Assembly (NCBI RefSeq): GCF_017884005.1
Contig: NZ_QFAY01000015.1
Span: forward strand, 1 to 40,802
DNA: 40,802 bases
Direction: 5' to 3'
Source: Streptococcus panodentis
Lineage (GTDB): Bacteria > Bacillota > Bacilli > Lactobacillales > Streptococcaceae
A program made the translations under genes and the position numbers. Positions 36,304 through 40,802 of the stretch are shown here, in pieces (positions within the stretch are counted from its first letter, which is position 1; every line of letters starts with the position of its first letter). The notes beneath the pieces are model-generated. The model made no database searches. It worked only from the letters and a program-made list of their open reading frames with translations, and was not told where the DNA came from.

Positions 36304-37047
36304 TCAGCAACCACCAGCCAGATAAGCCTCATTAGCTTCCTTGAGCCACTTGGTTCTGCGCCTATCTACTAACTCATGAATTGCCAACAGGCCAGCCGTC
36401 ATCCAAATTGAAAGCATGTTAGTCTGGATAAAAAGTTCTACCCCCTTGGCATGCTGGGCGGGAGTCAGATAATCATGCTTGGATATATAATACTGTGCAT
36501 ATGGCTCGTAAATCTTAGGCATGTAAAGATTAAGCAAAAAGATGATAAGGGCAAAAAGAACAACACGCACAGGCCAAGAATAAAGGATTTTATGGAAACG
36601 CTCAAAGCCCAAAGAAAAGGTTGTAAACCGTTTAGTGCGCTCCTGACCTAGAAAAAAGAAAAACAGGACAAAATAGCCTTCAATAGCATAACTAATCATT
36701 GTCGGCCGATGCCGACTTGGAAGAAAGAAGCTAGTAAAACCATAATCTCCCGTACTTAAAAGCCAGTAACCTAGATATTCTGGAACAAAAATAGCTGGAA
36801 AGAGGACTAACCATAATGAATAACCCTCTCCAAACTTGACGCTCCACAGTTTCTGAACCTTTTTCCATATCAGGTGTAGCCGGGCCTTATCCGTATTTTT
36901 CTGAGGGAAATTCTCTTTTATCAGTCCACCGCAAGCGGGACAAATGGGATAACCCGCCTCCTCCTCAAAAAGAAGGTGGCGGCATTCCAAAAAAGGGGAC
37001 TCTTCGCCGTCTGGCAAGTCATCCAGCCATTTCTTTCTCCAGAACAT
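36304..37047 (-). CDS. GGC-tail membrane protein, tandem copy 1 (distal)
   Basis: A 247-residue protein of a family I do not recognise. A cytoplasmic N-terminal head carries Cys22, His24, Cys36 and Cys39 in the pattern ECRH...CPACG, like half of a zinc ribbon. About four membrane helices follow (near 76-97, 112-132, 155-178, 207-225). A basic loop ERTKRFTTFSLGFERFHKIL lies before helix 3. The C-terminus is RRRTKWLKEANEAYLAGGC. An even helix number puts both the head and the GGC tail inside the cell. It is the third gene read in a run of three paralogues, each with the strong site TTTTTAGGAGGTCTT before its ATG. Middle helices differ most from the other copies. Confidence 0.85.
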   Translation of the reverse strand: MFWRKKWLDDLPDGEESPFLECRHLLFEEEAGYPICPACGGLIKENFPQKNTDKARLHLIWKKVQKLWSVKFGEGYSLWLVLFPAIFVPEYLGYWLLSTGDYGFTSFFLPSRHRPTMISYAIEGYFVLFFFFLGQERTKRFTTFSLGFERFHKILYSWPVRVVLFALIIFLLNLYMPKIYEPYAQYYISKHDYLTPAQHAKGVELFIQTNMLSIWMTAGLLAIHELVDRRRTKWLKEANEAYLAGGC

Positions 37048-37079
37048 AAGACCTCCTAAAAATCAAACTTCTCTTCATC

Positions 37080-37823
37080 TCAGCAACCACCAGCCAGGTA
37101 AGCCTCGTTGGCTTCCTTGAGCCACCAAGTCCGCCGCCTGTCTATCAGTTGATGAACGACTAACAATCCTGCTACTATCCAGTTACAAAGCATATTGACA
37201 AAGATGAAGAGCTCTACACCCTTAACGTGCTGGGCGGGAGTCAATTGACTATGTTTACCTATAAATACATCTCCCTCAACCCCATAAATTTTTGGCATAA
37301 TGACATTGATAAAACAAATAACAGCAACAAAAGTAACAAGGCGAACAGGCCAAGAATAAAGGATTTTATGGAAACGCTCAAAACCTAAAGAAAAAGTCGT
37401 AAACCGTTTGGTGCGCTCCTGACCGAGAAAAAACAGACAAGGAAGAATATAACCAGTCATAGCAAAAGCAAACATCCCAGGCGTACGATGACTTGGAACT
37501 ACAAAAGTAGTAAAGCCATAATTTCCATTCTTCAGTATGATATTACTTAAAAAATCAGGCAAAAAAAGAGCTAAAATAAATATAAGAAACCAGGAATAGC
37601 CCTTCCCCAATTGGACACTCCATATCCGCTGTACCTTTTGATGAATCAGATAAAGATGTGAACGGTCCACACTGTTTTGAGGGAGATTTTTCTTAATTAG
37701 CTTGCCGCAGGAAGGACAGATAGGATAATCTGCCTCCTCCTCAAAAAGAAGGTGCCGGCATTCCAAAAAAGGGGACTCTTCGCCATCTGGCAACTCATCC
37801 AGCCATTTCTTTCTCCAGAACAT
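37080..37823 (-). CDS. GGC-tail membrane protein, tandem copy 2 (middle)
   Basis: A 247-residue paralogue of the flanking genes. The head (ECRH...CPSCGKLIKKNLPQNS) is identical in sequence to copy 3. The central loop RFTTFSLGFERFHKI is shared with copy 1. The tail DRRRTWWLKEANEAYLAGGC is identical to copy 3. The hydrophobic helices and extracellular loops are clearly different from both. The gene thus reads as a mosaic of its two neighbours. It has its own AGGAGG site and lies 32 bp from each neighbour. Function is unknown. Confidence 0.85.
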   Translation of the reverse strand: MFWRKKWLDELPDGEESPFLECRHLLFEEEADYPICPSCGKLIKKNLPQNSVDRSHLYLIHQKVQRIWSVQLGKGYSWFLIFILALFLPDFLSNIILKNGNYGFTTFVVPSHRTPGMFAFAMTGYILPCLFFLGQERTKRFTTFSLGFERFHKILYSWPVRLVTFVAVICFINVIMPKIYGVEGDVFIGKHSQLTPAQHVKGVELFIFVNMLCNWIVAGLLVVHQLIDRRRTWWLKEANEAYLAGGC

Positions 37824-37856
37824 AAGACCTCCTAAAAATCGAAACTTCTCTTCATC

Positions 37857-38597
37857 TCAGCAGCCACCAGCCAGATAGGCCTCGTTGGCTTCCTTGAGCC
37901 ACCAAGTCCGCCGTCTGTCTATCAGCTGATGAATGACCAGCAAGCCTGCTACTATCCAGTTACAAAGCATATTAACAAAGACAAAGAGCTCTACACCCTT
38001 GACGTGCTGGGCGGGAGTCAGCTGAATTTGCTTAGCAATCAAGGATTCTCCTTCCATCTCGTAAAATTTAGGCACATAAATACTTAATAAGATGATAATA
38101 AAGATAAAGAGAGTAAGCTGAACCGGCCAAGAATAAAGGATTTTATGGAAATGTTCAATCCCCAAAGAGAAGGTGAAAAATCGCTTAACACGCTCTCTAG
38201 CTACAAAAAAGATAAATAAGGGAATGTAGCCAAAAAGTGTCACACTAAATAAGGTGGGATTGTGAGAACTAGAAGGAATAAATCTACTAAATCCATAGTT
38301 CCCCGTCCATAGAAACCATCCACCTATAAGCTGTGGCAGTAAATAAGATAGGATAAGAATGAGCAGTGTCGAAGCAATTCCAATTTTGACACTCCAGACT
38401 CGCTTCACCTTTTGACAAATCAGGAAAAGACGTGAGCGGTCCACACTGTTTTGAGGGAGATTTTTCTTAATTAGCTTGCCGCAGGAAGGACAGATAGGAT
38501 AATCTGCCTCCTCCTCAAAGAGAAGATGCCGGCATTCCAAAAAAGGGGACTCTTCGCTTCCTGATATCTCATCCTCCCAATTTCTTCGCCAGAACAT
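37857..38597 (-). CDS. GGC-tail membrane protein, tandem copy 3 (proximal)
   Basis: A 246-residue paralogue and the first gene transcribed in the run. It keeps Cys22, His24, Cys36 and Cys39 in the head and the GGC tail. The first residues (MFWRRNWEDEISGSEE) and the loop before helix 3 (RERVKRFFTFSLGIEHF) differ from the other two copies. Upstream lie an inverted repeat (38633-38650) and a probable promoter. No neighbouring gene gives a clue to function; perR is the next gene upstream but ends in a terminator. Adaptor, sensor or transporter-accessory roles are all possible. Confidence 0.85.
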   Translation of the reverse strand: MFWRRNWEDEISGSEESPFLECRHLLFEEEADYPICPSCGKLIKKNLPQNSVDRSRLFLICQKVKRVWSVKIGIASTLLILILSYLLPQLIGGWFLWTGNYGFSRFIPSSSHNPTLFSVTLFGYIPLFIFFVARERVKRFFTFSLGIEHFHKILYSWPVQLTLFIFIIILLSIYVPKFYEMEGESLIAKQIQLTPAQHVKGVELFVFVNMLCNWIVAGLLVIHQLIDRRRTWWLKEANEAYLAGGC

Positions 38598-38862
38598 AAG
38601 ACCTCCTAAAAATCGAAACCATAGTAACGGCAGTTATTGTATGCAATAACAAGCTTTTCAATGTTCCTTTAACTGACTCCTCATATCCTTCCAATTCAAA
38701 GCTTATTGAAAAGCCGGTTCTTAGTTTATTATAACAAAAAACTTAAAAATCCTAGCACAAAAATATCAGGTCTTGCTGAAAAAATAGACACTTAGCAAAT
38801 ACTGTACAATATCATCGCATGTGTCTTGCAGCAGTTTCCTGCAAAATAAAAAGCCGTTCTCC
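38598..38862. promoter_or_regulatory. Upstream region of the GGC-tail gene cluster
   Basis: About 265 bp without a gene. On the minus strand a possible -10 box TATAAT lies in GTTATAATAAAC (38735-38740 area) with a poor -35. A perfect inverted repeat GTTATTG-TATG-CAATAAC (38633-38650) lies about 36 nt before the first ATG and could be an operator or leader hairpin. The perR terminator occupies the right end. Confidence 0.45.
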
Positions 38863-38881
38863 TCAGCTAAGAACTTGCTTT
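38847..38881 (-). terminator. Terminator of perR
   Basis: On the minus strand AAAAGC..GTTCT pairs with AGAAC.GCTTTTT around TAGCTGAGG, ending in TTTTTATTTT. The stem overlaps the last codons of perR. Confidence 0.55.
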
Positions 38882-39315
38882 TTCTGGCATTGGGGGCAGA
38901 GGCCGTAGACGGTCCTCTGGCTTTTGGCAATCCGATAGCCGGTTTGCAGCTCGGCCTCATGCTTGACATCCGGAATATCAATGTCCATATCGGCGATCCG
39001 GCCGCACTTTTCACAGATGACATTGAGGTGCTGATGGCCCATGAAGTCAAAATAGGTCGTCATATCATTGGGAACCTTGATTTCTGAGACAAAACCTTCC
39101 TCCATCAGGACCTTGAGATTGTTATAAACCGTCGCCAGACTCATACTGGGATACTGGGGCAGGAGGGCCTGATAAATCATCTCTGCACTGGGATGGTCAT
39201 GACTGTTGATAATAAAGGCAGTGACCGCCTTGCGCGTTTCTGTTATGCGAACCCCTTTGGTCCGCAGATGTTCCAGCACTTCCTGATAATGCTGCTTATT
39301 TTGTTCATTCATCAT
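38863..39315 (-). CDS. perR: Fur-family peroxide-response regulator PerR
   Basis: A metal-dependent repressor of oxidative-stress and metal genes. The N-terminal winged helix contains ITETRKAVTAF and SLATVYNNLKVL. His41 and the FMGHQHLNVICEKCG segment provide regulatory-metal ligands. Cys101, Cys104, Cys140 and Cys143 form the structural zinc site. The pattern matches streptococcal PerR better than a zinc-uptake regulator, although a Fur- or Zur-like role cannot be excluded by reading alone. Two adjacent ATGs (39315, 39312) are possible starts. A possible binding site lies upstream (39386-39400). Confidence 0.85.
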   Translation of the reverse strand: MMNEQNKQHYQEVLEHLRTKGVRITETRKAVTAFIINSHDHPSAEMIYQALLPQYPSMSLATVYNNLKVLMEEGFVSEIKVPNDMTTYFDFMGHQHLNVICEKCGRIADMDIDIPDVKHEAELQTGYRIAKSQRTVYGLCPQCQKKQVLS

Positions 39316-39343
39316 GCTTGCGCCAAATCCTTCACTTGTTTGT

Positions 39344-39400
39344 TTCTATTATAGCATGACAGGCTACACTTTACTATCAAGAATGATTGTAAATAACAAT
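39344..39400 (-). promoter_or_regulatory. perR promoter and possible operator
   Basis: On the minus strand TATAAT (in GCTATAATAG) lies about 30 nt before the perR start; its -35 is weak. About 40 nt further upstream is an inverted repeat ATTGT-TATTT-ACAAT (39386-39400), which could be a Fur-family binding site, but it matches the Per-box consensus only loosely. Confidence 0.35.
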
Positions 39401-39404
39401 TCCG

Positions 39405-39434
39405 TAAAAAAATGACGGCCCAGAGCCATCATTT
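39405..39434 (-). terminator. Terminator of the small membrane-protein gene
   Basis: On the minus strand AAATGATGGC pairs with GCCGTCATTT (39425-39434 and 39410-39419; one G-T) and is followed by a TTTTT run. It lies about 10 nt after the stop of the gene at 39445. Confidence 0.75.
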
Positions 39435-39444
39435 CTTTATGTCA

Positions 39445-39765
39445 TTAGACTGTGAATTTTTTCAGGTTTGCTAAGTAAAGGGCACCGCCTACAATAGCAA
39501 GAATTCCTCCAAGCCAGCCCAATAATGGAATCAAGGCAACAATACCAGCAATGATTAAGAGTACAGGACCGGCAACACCGACACGCTGATCTCCTTTATA
39601 GTAGACAAGGCTAGCAATTCCTAAAGCTAAGATAGCAATTTTCAGAATTGTGAACAAAAAGCTGGAACCCAATACAGTGAAAATCAAAATTGGTCCTAGC
39701 AGCAGGAAAATACCACCAATCAGGCCAACTAATCCACTGGTAAGTACGATTGATTTTGTTTGCAT
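39445..39765 (-). CDS. Small integral membrane protein
   Basis: A 106-residue protein with three or four hydrophobic segments and many Gly residues (GLVGLIGGIFLLLGP, LLGWLGGILAIVGGAL). I do not recognise a family with a known function. The ATG at 39765 has an AAAGGAG site 7 nt upstream; the open frame also starts one codon earlier at a TTG. It is a single-gene unit with its own terminator. Confidence 0.75.
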   Translation of the reverse strand: MQTKSIVLTSGLVGLIGGIFLLLGPILIFTVLGSSFLFTILKIAILALGIASLVYYKGDQRVGVAGPVLLIIAGIVALIPLLGWLGGILAIVGGALYLANLKKFTV

Positions 39766-39894
39766 CAACAGTCTCCTTTATATAATTTTTTACCAAAATA
39801 GTTTACCACACTTATTAGAAAAATACAAGGCCATTTTAAATGTTATAAAAAAATTTAAGTTTTTTTGCCTGCTTATAATGTTTTTCTTTCCCCT

Positions 39895-39936
39895 AAAAAA
39901 AGCCTGCTATTCCCAGCAGAAAGGGAATAACAGACT
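39895..39936 (-). terminator. Terminator of the LPXTG adhesin gene
   Basis: AGCCTGCTATTCCC (39901-39914) pairs with GGGAATAACAGACT (39923-39936) through two G-T pairs. On the minus strand a TTTTTTT run follows. It lies about 45 nt after the adhesin stop. Confidence 0.8.
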
Positions 39937-39978
39937 TTTGAAACAGTTTTTTGAACTTGCTCTTACTGAAGCTTGGGG

Positions 39979-40802
39979 TTAGCTGCGCTGATGCTTGATC
40001 AAACCAACCGCCCCTCCAAGAGTCAGGAAGCCAAGAGCCAGCAGCCAGATGGAAGCATTCTGACCAGTTCTCGGCAGAATCTGCTTCTTCCCAACCTCTC
40101 TGACCTCAGGTTTGACAGCCAGATGATTGGTCACATTCATACCATCTGCTTTGCTGCTGTAGCCTTCTACTTCGTCTTCACGGACGCTGTAGATGATTTC
40201 CTTGCCATCCTTGTAACGCGGCAGGTTTTCAAAGCTATACCTCCATCCCATGGCTTCATTGACCGTCACACTGATACCGGTATCCTGTCCATCAGCCAGC
40301 AGGTGAATGAGCACACTTTGCGGACGGCGGCCAGTGCTGTTGTCCTGATCCATCCAAGTCACGCTGCCAGTAAGTGTCCTTGAATCAGCTGCAAAAGTCC
40401 AGCTGCCAAGGAAGTGAGCATCCGCACCATTGATGGTTTCTTCGTTCTTGTCATAAGACTTGAAAGTCCAAGTGCCGTCCGCAGTCTTGACCTCTGTCTG
40501 TGACGGCGCGGTTGGCGTCGTCTTCGTACCATCGGCCAAGTCGGTCTTGTCCGCCGGAAGCAAGTCCTTGACTTCCTGGGGCAGTTCCCTGCCGGCTGTG
40601 CCGCTGACAAATGCATGGACTGCTTTGTAAGTTAGCACTGGGCTTGGAGTTGGAGTGAATTCCCAAGTGCCGACGAATTTCACATCCGCACCATTGATGG
40701 TTTCTTCGTTCTTGTCATAAGACTTGAAAGTCCAAGTGCCGTCCGCAGTCTTGACCTCTGTCTGTGACGGCGCGGTTGGCGTCGTCTTCGTGCCATCGGT
40801 CA
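39979..40802 (-). CDS. LPXTG surface adhesin with SHIRT-type repeats (partial)
   Basis: The C-terminal part of a sortase-anchored surface protein; the start lies beyond the right edge of the window. Reading from the edge, part of one repeat (TKTTPTAPSQTEVKTADG...GTWEFTP) leads into a complete 88-residue repeat of the SHIRT type. Then comes a CnaB-like domain (SVTWMDQDN, VREDEVEGYSSK), the sorting signal LPRTG, a hydrophobic helix and the tail KHQRS. Such proteins act in host or inter-bacterial adhesion, and repeat number sets their length. The reading frame is open to position 40802. The terminator lies at 39895-39936. Confidence 0.88.
   Translation of the reverse strand, partial: TDGTKTTPTAPSQTEVKTADGTWTFKSYDKNEETINGADVKFVGTWEFTPTPSPVLTYKAVHAFVSGTAGRELPQEVKDLLPADKTDLADGTKTTPTAPSQTEVKTADGTWTFKSYDKNEETINGADAHFLGSWTFAADSRTLTGSVTWMDQDNSTGRRPQSVLIHLLADGQDTGISVTVNEAMGWRYSFENLPRYKDGKEIIYSVREDEVEGYSSKADGMNVTNHLAVKPEVREVGKKQILPRTGQNASIWLLALGFLTLGGAVGLIKHQRS
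40421..40802 (-). repeat. Near-identical tandem repeat inside the adhesin gene
   Basis: The DNA from 40421 to about 40538 recurs from 40685 to the window edge with only about two differences. The period is 264 bp, or 88 codons. The array probably continues beyond the window. Confidence 0.85.

Overview
This window looks like chromosomal DNA from an oral streptococcus of the sanguinis/mitis group, most likely Streptococcus sanguinis or a close relative. The evidence is gene content and order. The block tehB–smpB–rnr–secG–rpmG–pmrA–coaE–mutM–era–dgkA–ybeY and the block pbp2b–recR–ddl–murF are typical of this genus. Two proteins carry LPXTG-type sorting signals, and one of them has SHIRT-type repeats. 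I identified the species by pattern only and ran no database search. Nearly every gene lies on the minus strand, so transcription runs right to left. Only one small membrane-protein gene (24485-24883) is on the plus strand.

Left part (1-11,100): a surface and export region. It holds two exported C69-family dipeptidases (one sortase-anchored, one membrane-tethered), the M13 metallopeptidase PepO, a secreted beta-helix 'carbohydrate-binding' protein with a long acidic tract, and a TehB-type methyltransferase. The spacers here are long and filled with several families of short dispersed repeats. One spacer holds a 49-bp tandem repeat that triplicates a terminator-like hairpin.

Middle (11,300-20,740): the conserved housekeeping block. 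It covers ribosome rescue and RNA decay (smpB, rnr), secretion (secG), ribosomal protein L33 (rpmG), an MFS exporter (pmrA), CoA synthesis (coaE), DNA repair (mutM), an alpha/beta hydrolase, the GTPase era, undecaprenol kinase dgkA and rRNA endonuclease ybeY. Two genes look damaged. A 146-residue-class protein at 14688-15127 is frameshifted, and pmrA has no usable start codon in frame.

Right-middle (20,900-36,200): tRNA-Thr, a DeoR-type regulator, the cold-shock helicase cshA with a long leader, corA, a cluster of palindromic repeats, prfC, a YwaF/TIGR02206-like membrane protein, an AT-rich orphan membrane protein fused into the murF transcript by an ATGA overlap, then murF, ddl, recR, pbp2b and gpmA. 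murF, ddl and pbp2b act together in peptidoglycan synthesis.

Right end (36,300-40,802): three tandem paralogues of an unrecognised four-helix membrane protein with an N-terminal Cys/His zinc-ribbon-like motif and an invariant C-terminal Gly-Gly-Cys. These are followed by perR, a small membrane protein, and the C-terminal part of an LPXTG adhesin that runs off the window. The three-gene GGC cluster and the palindromic repeat cluster at 25.9-26.3 kb are the best candidates for something undescribed.
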